Part shown: piece by piece, positions 1-5,506 of the stretch
How positions within the stretch are numbered: the first letter of the stretch is position 1
Layout: every line of letters starts with the position of its first letter
Origin: Thermoleophilia bacterium
GTDB lineage: Bacteria; Actinomycetota; Thermoleophilia; Gaiellales; Gaiellaceae
Assembly (NCBI GenBank): GCA_025936595.1
Contig: JAICTB010000162.1
Span: 1 to 5,506 of the forward strand
Length of the DNA stretch: 5,506 nt
Direction of reading: 5' to 3'
The notes under the pieces: generated by a model
The model's database searches: none
What the model saw: the letters and a program-made list of their open reading frames with translations, nothing else
What the model was told of the DNA's origin: nothing
Position numbers and translations under genes: made by a program

Positions 1-921
1 CGCCGCTCGCGCGCGGGGCTCAAGGACCCCAAGCGCCCGACCGGCTCGTTCGTCTTCCTCGGCCCGTCCGGCGTGGGCAAGACCGAGCTGGCGCGAACCC
101 TCGCCGAGTTCCTCTTCGGCGACGAGGACGCGATGGTCCGCATCGACATGTCGGAGTACATGGAGAAGCACGCCGTGTCCCGTCTGGTCGGCTCGCCTCC
201 CGGCTACATCGGCTACGACGAGGGCGGCCAGCTCACGGAGGCCGTGCGCCGCAAGCCGTACTCGGTCGTGCTCTTCGACGAGATCGAGAAGGCGCACCCG
301 GACGTGTTCAACATCCTCCTGCAGATCCTCGAGGACGGGAAGCTGACCGACTCGCAGGGCCGCAAGGTCGACTTCCGGAACGTGATCGTGATCATGACGT
401 CGAACATCGGCTCCGCTTCGATCTCGAAGAACGTCTCGCTCGGCTTCAACATGTCGAACGAGGATGGGCTCACCTACGACGACATGAAGACGCGCGTGAT
501 GGGCGACCTCAAGAAGGTGTTCCGCCCGGAGCTCCTGAACCGGATCGACGAGATCATCGTCTTCCCGAAGCTCGCGAAGGACGAGATCCTGCAGATCGTC
601 GACCTGCTCATGAACCGCCTGCGCATGCAGATGGCCGAGCACGAGGTGACGATCGAGCTGACGGACGAGGCGAAGGACCTGCTCGTCGAGAAGGGCTGGG
701 ACCCGGCGATGGGCGCCCGGCCGCTGCGCCGCGCGATCCAGCGCTACATCGAGGACCCGCTCGCCGACTTCGTGCTCGGGCGCCAGCTCGAGCCCGGCTC
801 GACGATCCTCGTCGCCCGCAAGGACGACGAGGAGGTCGACATCACGGTGGTGCCGCCGGCGCCGCCGGAGGTGATCGGCGTCGCCGCGACGCCGGACGCC
901 CCGCCGCTCGAAGCAGACTGA
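1..921 (+). CDS. clpC: ATP-dependent Clp protease ATP-binding subunit ClpC, C-terminal part (5' truncated by window)
   Basis: This is the second AAA+ module (D2) of ClpC, the hexameric cytoplasmic unfoldase that feeds substrates into ClpP. The frame is open from base 1 and 306 residues are visible, so the N-domain, D1 and middle domain lie upstream. Numbering from the first visible codon: Walker A GPSGVGKT at 21-28, pore-loop GYIGYDEGG at 68-76, Walker B VVLFDE at 89-94, sensor-1 Asn in MTSNIGS at about 135, arginine-finger segment FRPELLNRIDE ending near 184, and sensor-2 GARPLRR at 238-244. An LGF tripeptide at 147-149 sits where the ClpP-docking loop of ClpA/ClpC is found, which argues for ClpC over the ClpP-independent ClpB. 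The last 20 or so residues form a Pro/Ala-rich acidic tail with no recognised motif. The GNAT gene follows in the same direction after 24 bases. Family assignment is very secure; the tail's role is unknown. Confidence 0.97.
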   Translation, partial: RRSRAGLKDPKRPTGSFVFLGPSGVGKTELARTLAEFLFGDEDAMVRIDMSEYMEKHAVSRLVGSPPGYIGYDEGGQLTEAVRRKPYSVVLFDEIEKAHPDVFNILLQILEDGKLTDSQGRKVDFRNVIVIMTSNIGSASISKNVSLGFNMSNEDGLTYDDMKTRVMGDLKKVFRPELLNRIDEIIVFPKLAKDEILQIVDLLMNRLRMQMAEHEVTIELTDEAKDLLVEKGWDPAMGARPLRRAIQRYIEDPLADFVLGRQLEPGSTILVARKDDEEVDITVVPPAPPEVIGVAATPDAPPLEAD

Positions 922-945
922 CCTGCAGGCTCGATAAAGCGCCCC

Positions 946-1425
946 GTGTCGGCCACGCCGTTGTCGATTCGTCCCGCCGTGGACGCGGACAGGGTTCCGC
1001 TGGCGAGGATCTTCGCCGCGGTGGTGGAGGAGGACGCGGGTCTCGGCACCGAGCCTCCGGTCGACATCGACGCCCGCGCGGCGAGCTGGACGCTCGACGG
1101 AACGCTCGTCGCCGTCGTCGACTCGGAGATCGTCGGGTCACTGCATCTCGACGCGAGCCGGCACGGCTACGGCGAGCTCGGCATGGCGCTTCGCCGCGAG
1201 TGGCGCGGCAAGGGCATCGGCTCGGCGCTGCTCTCGGCGGCGATCGAGGACGCCCGCACGCGCGGGCTGCACAAGCTGAGCCTCAGCGTCTTCGCGCACA
1301 ACGAGCCCGCGATCGCGCTGTACCGGAAGTTCGGCTTCGTCCAGGAAGGCCGCCGGGTCAAGCACTATCGCCGAGCAAGCGGCGAGCTTTGGGACACGAT
1401 CGACATGGGACTTCTCCTGCTGTGA
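946..1425 (+). CDS. GNAT-family N-acetyltransferase
   Basis: This is a 159-residue acetyl-CoA-dependent acyltransferase of the GNAT superfamily and is full length for a single-domain member. The N-terminal beta strand and helix begin at LSIRPAVDAD (6-15). The central strands (53-70) lead to the acetyl-CoA pyrophosphate-binding motif A, R-G-K-G-I-G at 87-92. Motif B follows as NEPAIALYRKFGF at 119-131, with the usual conserved Tyr126. The C-terminal GELWDTIDMGLLL resembles RimI/YncA/PhnO-type small acetyltransferases, but the acceptor substrate cannot be read from sequence. The GTG at 946 is the first usable start after the in-frame clpC stop; a TTG at 961 is the alternative. No good Shine-Dalgarno is visible (only a weak AAAG near 937), so translation may depend on coupling to clpC, 24 bases upstream. 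Its stop lies 3 bases from the convergent aminopeptidase stop. Confidence 0.93.
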   Translation: MSATPLSIRPAVDADRVPLARIFAAVVEEDAGLGTEPPVDIDARAASWTLDGTLVAVVDSEIVGSLHLDASRHGYGELGMALRREWRGKGIGSALLSAAIEDARTRGLHKLSLSVFAHNEPAIALYRKFGFVQEGRRVKHYRRASGELWDTIDMGLLLL

Positions 1426-1428
1426 TTC

Positions 1429-2637
1429 CTAGTCGAGCTGCCAGACGTCGTCGCGCAGGAGCGGGACGAGTGTTCCGTCCGCGGTGACCGCGTCGACTGC
1501 GATCTCCGGGCCGCCGATCATGAAGTCCGTGTGCACCGTCGAGACGTTGACGCCGTCGATCACACCACCGTCGACCGCCTCCGCGTACGCGCTGCCGTAG
1601 GCGACGTGGCACGTCGCGTTCTCGTCGAAGAGCGTGTCGAAGAACGTCAGCCCGGTCTTGCCGATTCGAGAATCTCCGTCCACCAGCGCGACCTCGCCGA
1701 GGAACGGCGCATGCTCGTCGGTCTGCAGCTGCCCGCGCACGACGTCCTCGCCCTCGTCCGCCTTCACGTCGACGATGCGCCCGCCCTCGAAGCGAACCTC
1801 GAGCCCACGCACGATCTGGCCGTAGAGAGCGAGCGGGCGCGTCGAGCGGACGACGCCCTCGGTCCGGCGCCGGTCCGGCGTCGTGAAGACCTCCTCCGTC
1901 GGCATGTTCGCGACGTACGGCAGGCCCTCCGCCGTCTCGGACTCGCAGCCCTGCCAGCGAGACTCCGGCAGGAGGCCGATCGTGAGCTCGGTGCCTGGGC
2001 CGGTGTAGTGCAGCGTGTCGACCTTCATCTCGTTCAACGTCCGCGCGCGCCGGCCGATCCGCGCCACGTGGTCGCGCCAGGCCTCGACCGGATCGTCCTC
2101 GTCGAGCCGCACGCAGTACTCGACGAGGTCCCAGAGACGGTCCGCGTCGGGCTCGCCGAACATCTGCTTCGCCCAGCCCGCGTTCGGCACGCCGATTACC
2201 GTCCAGTTGTTCAGCTGCTCGTTGATCTGGCGGTTGTTCTCCTCGGCGAGCTCCTTCATCCGCGCCTTGCCGACGCGCTCGCCCGGTAGGTCCGCGAGGA
2301 GCTCCGGTTCGGCGTCGCCGGTCAGTGCGACCACGGCCGCGCGCTCGTCGCCGATCTGCTTCGCACGCTCGAGCAGCCACGGCGGAGTCCACGAGAGGAC
2401 GTCGTCGGCTGCATGCTCGATCAGGGCACGCCGCAGGTGCTGGTCGGAGTAGTAGACGTCGACATACCGCGCACCCGCGCGATACGCCGCGGCCGTCACC
2501 GCTCGGACAACCGGCGCATGCTCGACGCGGCCGAGCACCTCCACGAGCTGCCCCGGCTGCACGTTTGCCCCCACGCGCACCGCGAGCTCCGCGTACCGGC
2601 GCAATCGCTCGGCATGCGTTATTCCGGTAGCTGCCAC
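1429..2637 (-). CDS. Family M29 metallo-aminopeptidase, third (promoter-distal) copy
   Basis: This 402-residue protein is a cytoplasmic metal-dependent aminopeptidase of family M29 (AmpT/AmpS/PepS, Pfam Peptidase_M29), which removes N-terminal residues from peptides. The length is normal for the family. Expected metal ligands are all visible: Glu249 in NMPTEEVF, Glu315 in GEVALV, Glu339 and His344 in ENATCH, and His369 and Asp371 in VHTDFMIGG. Tyr351, seven residues after His344, matches the position of the tyrosine I recall as catalytic in characterised M29 enzymes (Tyr352 in AmpT-type numbering); this is the only copy here that has it. The start is GTG at 2637, giving MAATGITHAERLRRYAELAV, which aligns with the N-terminus of the neighbouring copy. 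A GAGGA lies 3 bases upstream, inside the preceding gene, which it overlaps by 19 bases. It ends with RDDVWQLD and TAG, converging on the GNAT gene. Substrate preference is not predictable. Confidence 0.95.
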   Translation of the reverse strand: MAATGITHAERLRRYAELAVRVGANVQPGQLVEVLGRVEHAPVVRAVTAAAYRAGARYVDVYYSDQHLRRALIEHAADDVLSWTPPWLLERAKQIGDERAAVVALTGDAEPELLADLPGERVGKARMKELAEENNRQINEQLNNWTVIGVPNAGWAKQMFGEPDADRLWDLVEYCVRLDEDDPVEAWRDHVARIGRRARTLNEMKVDTLHYTGPGTELTIGLLPESRWQGCESETAEGLPYVANMPTEEVFTTPDRRRTEGVVRSTRPLALYGQIVRGLEVRFEGGRIVDVKADEGEDVVRGQLQTDEHAPFLGEVALVDGDSRIGKTGLTFFDTLFDENATCHVAYGSAYAEAVDGGVIDGVNVSTVHTDFMIGGPEIAVDAVTADGTLVPLLRDDVWQLD

Positions 2638-3818
2638 GTGTCCTCGCGCAGGATCGGCACGGTCTTCCCGTCGGCGGTGACCCCATCCACGCAGAGCTCC
2701 GGGCCGCCGATCATGAAGTCGGTGTGCACGGTGGACACGTTCATGCCCTCGCCGGGCTCGCCGTCGAAGACCTCCGGGATGCCGAAGCCGTAGGCGATGT
2801 GGCAGGTGGCGTTCTCGTCGAAGAGCGTGTCGAAGAACGTGATGCCGGTCTTGCCGACACGCGAGGTTCCGTCGACGAGCGCGAGCTCGCCGAACGATGC
2901 CGCCCGCTCATCGCTTGCGAGCTGGCCGCGCACGATGTCGGCTCCCTTGTCGGCCTGCACGTCGACGATCTTCCCATCCTTCACCGTCAGCTGCAGGCCT
3001 TCGACGATGTCGCCGAGCAGCGCGAGCGGCTGCGTCGAGCGAAGCGTCCCCTCCGCGCGCCGCCGGTCGGGCGTGGTGAAGATCTCCTCCGTCGGCATGT
3101 TCGGGACGTACTCGATTCCCGCGGCGGTGTGGAAGAGCGCCGACATCCAGCGTGCGTTGTCGAGCAGGCCTGCAGTGAAATCGGTGCCGGGGCCGCTGTA
3201 GTGGACGGCGTCGAGCTTCAGCTCGTTGAGCCTGGCCGCACGCGACTCGAGCCGCGCCGTGTGAGCGCGCCAGGCCCCGACCGGGTCGTCTTCGTCGAGC
3301 CTCGTGCAGAACGCGACCGCCTCCCAGAGCCGCTCGACGTCCGGCTCGCCGAACACCTTCGCCGCCCACCCCTCGCTCGGGAACGCGACGCCGGTCCAGT
3401 TGACGCTGCGCGCCACCATCTGTTCTCGCACGATCTCGCTGATCTCCTTCATCTGCGCCCGGCCGACGCGCTCACCGTCGAGGTCGGCGAGCAGCTCCGG
3501 CTCGGGATCACCCGTGGTCGCGATCAGGGCGTTGCCCTCCATCGCGTGCGTCAGCGTCTTCAGCCAGTCCGGCGTGTAGGTCAGCGTCTCGTCGGGGCCG
3601 AGCTCGATCATCGCCTTCCGCACGTGCTGGTCGCGGTACTGCACGTCGACATACCGCGCGCCGGCCTTGTATGCCGCGTGCGCGAGGGCCCGCGCGAGGG
3701 GCGCATGCGTCACCTGCGTGAGCAGAAAGACGGTCTGCCCGTCCTGCACGTTCGCGCCGACGCGAACTGCGAGCTCGGCGTAGCGCGCGAGCCGGTCGTC
3801 CGGCGTCAGAGCTGCCAT
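2619..3818 (-). CDS. Family M29 metallo-aminopeptidase, second (middle) copy
   Basis: This is a 399-residue M29 aminopeptidase, paralogous to both neighbours along its whole length. Shared blocks include RVGANVQ, GDPEPELLADL, VFGEPDVERLW, TRLDEDDPVGAWR, SGPGTDFT, NMPTEEIFTTPDRRR and VHTDFMIGGPE. Metal ligands present are Glu245, Glu311, Glu335/His340 (ENATCH), His365 and Asp367. The position seven after His340 is Ile347 instead of the family Tyr; a Tyr three after His (Tyr343) is shared by all three copies. The stretch before the first metal ligand (RWMSALFHTAAGIEYVP, about 223-239) differs most from the neighbours and may change the substrate pocket (inference). The ATG at 3818 overlaps the upstream copy by 13 bases and has the best Shine-Dalgarno of the cluster, GGGAGG four bases before it. 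Its own stop codon lies 16 bases beyond the start of the next copy. Translation is therefore probably coupled on both sides. Confidence 0.95.
   Translation of the reverse strand: MAALTPDDRLARYAELAVRVGANVQDGQTVFLLTQVTHAPLARALAHAAYKAGARYVDVQYRDQHVRKAMIELGPDETLTYTPDWLKTLTHAMEGNALIATTGDPEPELLADLDGERVGRAQMKEISEIVREQMVARSVNWTGVAFPSEGWAAKVFGEPDVERLWEAVAFCTRLDEDDPVGAWRAHTARLESRAARLNELKLDAVHYSGPGTDFTAGLLDNARWMSALFHTAAGIEYVPNMPTEEIFTTPDRRRAEGTLRSTQPLALLGDIVEGLQLTVKDGKIVDVQADKGADIVRGQLASDERAASFGELALVDGTSRVGKTGITFFDTLFDENATCHIAYGFGIPEVFDGEPGEGMNVSTVHTDFMIGGPELCVDGVTADGKTVPILREDTWQLPE
2641..2645 (-). promoter_or_regulatory. Shine-Dalgarno of the distal aminopeptidase, embedded in the upstream gene
   Basis: GAGGA on the minus strand lies three bases before the GTG at 2637. 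It is encoded by the Glu-Asp-Thr codons GAG GAC ACG of the middle aminopeptidase. The spacing is a little short, but the arrangement is the same as at the other junction, which supports the GTG start. Confidence 0.6.
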
Positions 3819-5011
3819 GCGTCCTCCCGCAGGATCGGCACGGGCTTGCCGTCGGACGTGATGCCGTCAACGTCCACCTCGGGGCCGCCGATCATGAAGT
3901 CCGTGTGCACGGATGAGACGTTGATGCCGCGCTCGCGCAGCTCGTCCGGTGAGAGCCCGTCGATGCCGTCGATGCCGAACGTGACCGCCGAGCCGTAGGC
4001 GATGTGGCAGGTCGCGTTCTCGTCGAACAGCGTGTTGAAGAACGTGAGGCCGGTCTGGCCGACGCGCGACTCGCCGTCGACAAGGGCGATCTCGCCGAGG
4101 CGCCTGCCGTACTCGTCCCCGTCCATCTGCGCGCGGACGGTGTCGGCGCCGCTCGACGCGCGCACGTCGACCGCGTTGCCGCCGGCGAAGTCGATCTCGA
4201 GGTCGCGCACGATCGTCCCACCGAGAGACAGCGGACGGGTGGAGCGGACAGTGCCTTCCGTGCGGCGCCAGTCGGGGCAGTTGAAGACCTCCTCGGTCGG
4301 CAGGTTCGGCACGTGCCGGACGCCGCCGGCGGTCGTGATGCCGCCGCCCGTCCAACGCGACCCGGGCAGGAGCCCGACCGTCAGGTCGGTGCCGGGGCCG
4401 CTGAACCGAACGGCATCGAACGCCCATTCGTCGAGCTGCGCGCAACGCGCGGCCAGGCGCTCGACGTGCTCACGCCACGCTGCGACGGGGTCGTCCTCGT
4501 CGAGCCGCACCGAGTGCGCGATCGCCTCCCAGAGCCGTTCGACATCCGGCTCCCCGAAAACCTGCGTCGCCTGTCCTTCGGTCGGGAACGCCGCGATCGT
4601 CCAGTTGACAGTCCGCGCGTTCTGCGCCTTCAGCTGGCGGTTCATCGCGTCGACGGGCCGCGCCTTCCCGACCCGCGCCTGGTCGAGGTCCGCGAGCAGC
4701 TCCGGCTCGGGGTCGCCGGCAATCATGATCAGGGCGCCGCCGTCGGCAAGCGCCTCGGTGCGCGCCATCAGCCACGGTGTCGTCCGCGTCAGATCCTCGT
4801 CGGCCGCGTGCTCGATGAACGAGCGGTACACGTGCTGGTCGACGTACCGTACGTCGACGAGCCGCGCGCCCGCCGCGTACCCGGCGCGGGCGATCGCGCG
4901 GGTGAGCGGCGCGTGCTCGACGAGCGCCGCCACGTAGACGGTCTGGCCCGGCTGGACGTTCGCCCCGACCCGGACGATCAGGTCGGCGTAGGCATCGATG
5001 CGCTCCGTCAT
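3806..5011 (-). CDS. Family M29 metallo-aminopeptidase, first (promoter-proximal) copy
   Basis: This is a 401-residue M29 aminopeptidase counted from the ATG at 5011. An upstream in-frame ATG at 5083 would add 24 residues with no family similarity and overlap the DUF4272 gene by 46 bases. The chosen start gives MTERIDAYADLIVRVGANVQ, which aligns with the other two copies. Metal ligands present are Glu241 (NLPTEEVF), Glu307 (GEIALV), Glu331/His336 (ENATCH), His369 and Asp371. The residue seven after His336 is Val343 instead of Tyr. Two further differences stand out: NCPDWRR replaces TTPDRRR after the first ligand, and a loop of several extra residues around 352-363 (SPDELRERG) precedes the VHTDFMIGG motif. 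That loop is closer to what I recall of typical M29 enzymes, so this may be the least derived copy. No Shine-Dalgarno precedes the ATG; a promoter-like pair is placed for leaderless transcription. Confidence 0.95.
   Translation of the reverse strand: MTERIDAYADLIVRVGANVQPGQTVYVAALVEHAPLTRAIARAGYAAGARLVDVRYVDQHVYRSFIEHAADEDLTRTTPWLMARTEALADGGALIMIAGDPEPELLADLDQARVGKARPVDAMNRQLKAQNARTVNWTIAAFPTEGQATQVFGEPDVERLWEAIAHSVRLDEDDPVAAWREHVERLAARCAQLDEWAFDAVRFSGPGTDLTVGLLPGSRWTGGGITTAGGVRHVPNLPTEEVFNCPDWRRTEGTVRSTRPLSLGGTIVRDLEIDFAGGNAVDVRASSGADTVRAQMDGDEYGRRLGEIALVDGESRVGQTGLTFFNTLFDENATCHIAYGSAVTFGIDGIDGLSPDELRERGINVSSVHTDFMIGGPEVDVDGITSDGKPVPILREDAWQL
3823..3828 (-). promoter_or_regulatory. Shine-Dalgarno of the middle aminopeptidase, embedded in the upstream gene
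   Basis: GGGAGG on the minus strand lies four bases before the ATG at 3818. It is formed by the Arg-Glu-Asp codons CGG GAG GAC near the end of the upstream aminopeptidase, whose TGA follows only 8 bases after the new start codon. This decides the start and implies translational coupling. Confidence 0.7.
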
Positions 5012-5018
5012 GGGCGTG

Positions 5019-5048
5019 ACAATAGAGAAGGCGATATTCACGTGTCGA
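5019..5048 (-). promoter_or_regulatory. Candidate sigma-70-type promoter for a leaderless aminopeptidase transcript
   Basis: On the minus strand a -35-like TCGACA (5048-5043, one mismatch to TTGACA) is followed by an 18-base spacer and a -10-like TATTGT (5024-5019, four of six consensus bases). Seven bases then separate the -10 from the ATG at 5011, so the predicted transcription start is the A of that ATG. The region is noticeably AT-richer than the rest of the window, and the gene has no Shine-Dalgarno. Both facts fit leaderless initiation as known in Actinomycetota. The -35 lies in the final codons of the DUF4272 gene. This is a pattern call only. Confidence 0.5.
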
Positions 5049-5506
5049 GCGGGACGTCGTCCCACGACGACCCCGGTCCGCACAGCCAGTTGAGGGCATG
5101 GTGCCGCTCGAGGGCGATCGAGTGCGCTTCTGCGTGCTGTTCCGGAGTCAGGTGGCGGTAGACCTTGCCGTAGGCGCGGAAGTCGCCGCGCATCGGCGCC
5201 GGCAGGACGCCTTGCTCGTACCCGCGCATCGCGGTCGCGGCGATCAGCTGGTCGAAGGTGGCATAGCGCGCGGGCAGCTCGAGCGACCCGGAGGCCTGCA
5301 GTCCGGTCGTGCGCGCTCGCCAGTGCCAGAGGCGGGCGGAGTCGCGCTCGAGCTCGATCTCCTCGCCGTCGCGCAGCCGCCCTCCGCCCGGATCGATTGC
5401 TGCGACCGCTTCCGCGTCGAACGGCTCGTCGTAGCCGGGCAGCTCGGTGAGCTGCAGCGCCCAGAGGAGCGTGCCGAGCGCCTCGCCCCGCCAGACGGCG
5501 TCGACG
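5038..5506 (-). CDS. DUF4272 domain protein, C-terminal part (5' truncated by window)
   Basis: The minus frame is open from the right edge to a TGA at 5038-5040, giving 155 visible residues. The start lies outside the window; an internal ATG at 5229 would give only the last 63 residues. The visible part begins VDAVWRGEALGTLLWALQL and ends ALERHHALNWLCG...WDDVPLDT. Both are signatures of the DUF4272 family: a Trp-Arg-Gly-Glu-Ala-Leu helix early and an ERHxALNWL motif at the very end. It carries SARLWHWRARTTGLQ in the middle. No signal peptide, membrane segment or known catalytic motif is visible, and the family's biochemical function is not known to me. The gene runs in the same direction as the aminopeptidases and stops 26 bases before the first one. 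It could share their transcript by read-through, although a promoter appears to overlap its last codons. Confidence 0.88.
   Translation of the reverse strand, partial: VDAVWRGEALGTLLWALQLTELPGYDEPFDAEAVAAIDPGGGRLRDGEEIELERDSARLWHWRARTTGLQASGSLELPARYATFDQLIAATAMRGYEQGVLPAPMRGDFRAYGKVYRHLTPEQHAEAHSIALERHHALNWLCGPGSSWDDVPLDT

Larger units (their letters stand above)
1429..5011 (-). repeat. Three-unit tandem gene duplication (about 1.19 kb period)
   Basis: Three head-to-tail units start at 5011, 3818 and 2637, with periods of 1193 and 1181 bases. They are diverged but still share long DNA words. A 20-base word encoding part of the DFMIGG motif is identical at 1508-1527, 2701-2720 and 3882-3901. 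A 32-base stretch covering the DENA codons and upstream residues is identical between 1616-1647 and 2809-2840, with two mismatches at 4014-4045. The units are complete genes, so this is an expanded paralogous family and not a mobile repeat. Confidence 0.9.

Noticed and set aside
922..945. The clpC-GNAT spacer, including the palindrome CCTGCAGG, considered as a promoter or operator.
   Set aside because: At 24 bases it has no -10/-35 pair and no terminator-like stem with a T tract. An 8-base palindrome alone is not evidence of a binding site.
1368..1390. Hairpin TCGCCG-AGCAAG-CGGCGA followed by GCTTT on the plus strand, considered as a terminator.
   Set aside because: It lies inside the GNAT coding region, the stem is only 6 bp and the T run is three bases. 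Such stems are expected by chance in GC-rich coding DNA.
1358..2686. A 442-residue minus-strand open frame overlapping the distal aminopeptidase.
   Set aside because: It is an out-of-frame shadow with an extremely Arg/Gly/Ala-rich composition. The M29 reading in the neighbouring frame holds all the conserved motifs.
5012..5083. N-terminal extension of the first aminopeptidase to the ATG at 5083.
   Set aside because: The extra 24 residues do not match the other copies, would overlap the DUF4272 gene and would run through the promoter-like region. The ATG at 5011 aligns with the family start.
2724..5161. Two very long plus-strand open frames (2724-3998 and 4004-5161) nearly abutting, plus a related one at 1531-2289, all antisense to the aminopeptidases.
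   Set aside because: They lie in the same antisense phase of each paralogue, so their mutual similarity is explained by the M29 homology. Their translations are Arg/Ala/Leu/Val-rich with no family motif, and GC-rich codon bias keeps such frames open. The opposite strand carries complete, motif-rich enzymes.

Overview
The window looks like chromosomal DNA from a high-GC Actinomycetota-type bacterium. By eye the GC is about two thirds, codon third positions are strongly G/C, the clpC C-terminus is ClpC1-like, and one gene has a leaderless-type promoter of the kind common in that phylum. A deep-branching class such as Thermoleophilia is possible, but the sequence cannot settle it. Coding density is very high. 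No gene-free stretch exceeds about 30 bases, and I see no tRNA, rRNA, CRISPR array, insertion sequence or phage gene.

Plus-strand block (1-1425): the window opens inside clpC, covering the second AAA+ ATPase module and its C-terminus. After 24 bases comes a GTG-started GNAT-family N-acetyltransferase. The two are probably co-transcribed.

Minus-strand block (1429-5506), read right to left: a DUF4272 protein that enters from outside the window (5506-5038), then three consecutive full-length family M29 metallo-aminopeptidases (5011-3806, 3818-2619, 2637-1429). The three are clearly paralogous tandem duplicates of 399-402 residues. Each keeps the Glu/Glu/His/His/Asp metal site typical of the AmpT/AmpS/PepS family. 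Consecutive copies overlap by 13 and 19 bases. At both overlaps the conserved C-terminal R-E-D-x-W-Q-L of the upstream copy also encodes the Shine-Dalgarno sequence and start codon of the next copy. The first copy lacks a Shine-Dalgarno and has a promoter-like -35/-10 pair placed so that transcription would begin at its ATG.

Working model: this is a leaderless, translationally coupled operon of three aminopeptidases, possibly making mixed dimers or enzymes with different specificity. The main biochemical difference visible is a tyrosine seven residues after the metal-binding His. It is present only in the most downstream copy (Ile and Val in the others). This Tyr matches the position I recall as catalytic in characterised M29 enzymes. 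The two blocks converge with only 3 bases between the GNAT and aminopeptidase stop codons. I see no exotic new system; the tandem M29 triplet, its nested junctions and the Tyr divergence are the points that deserve follow-up.
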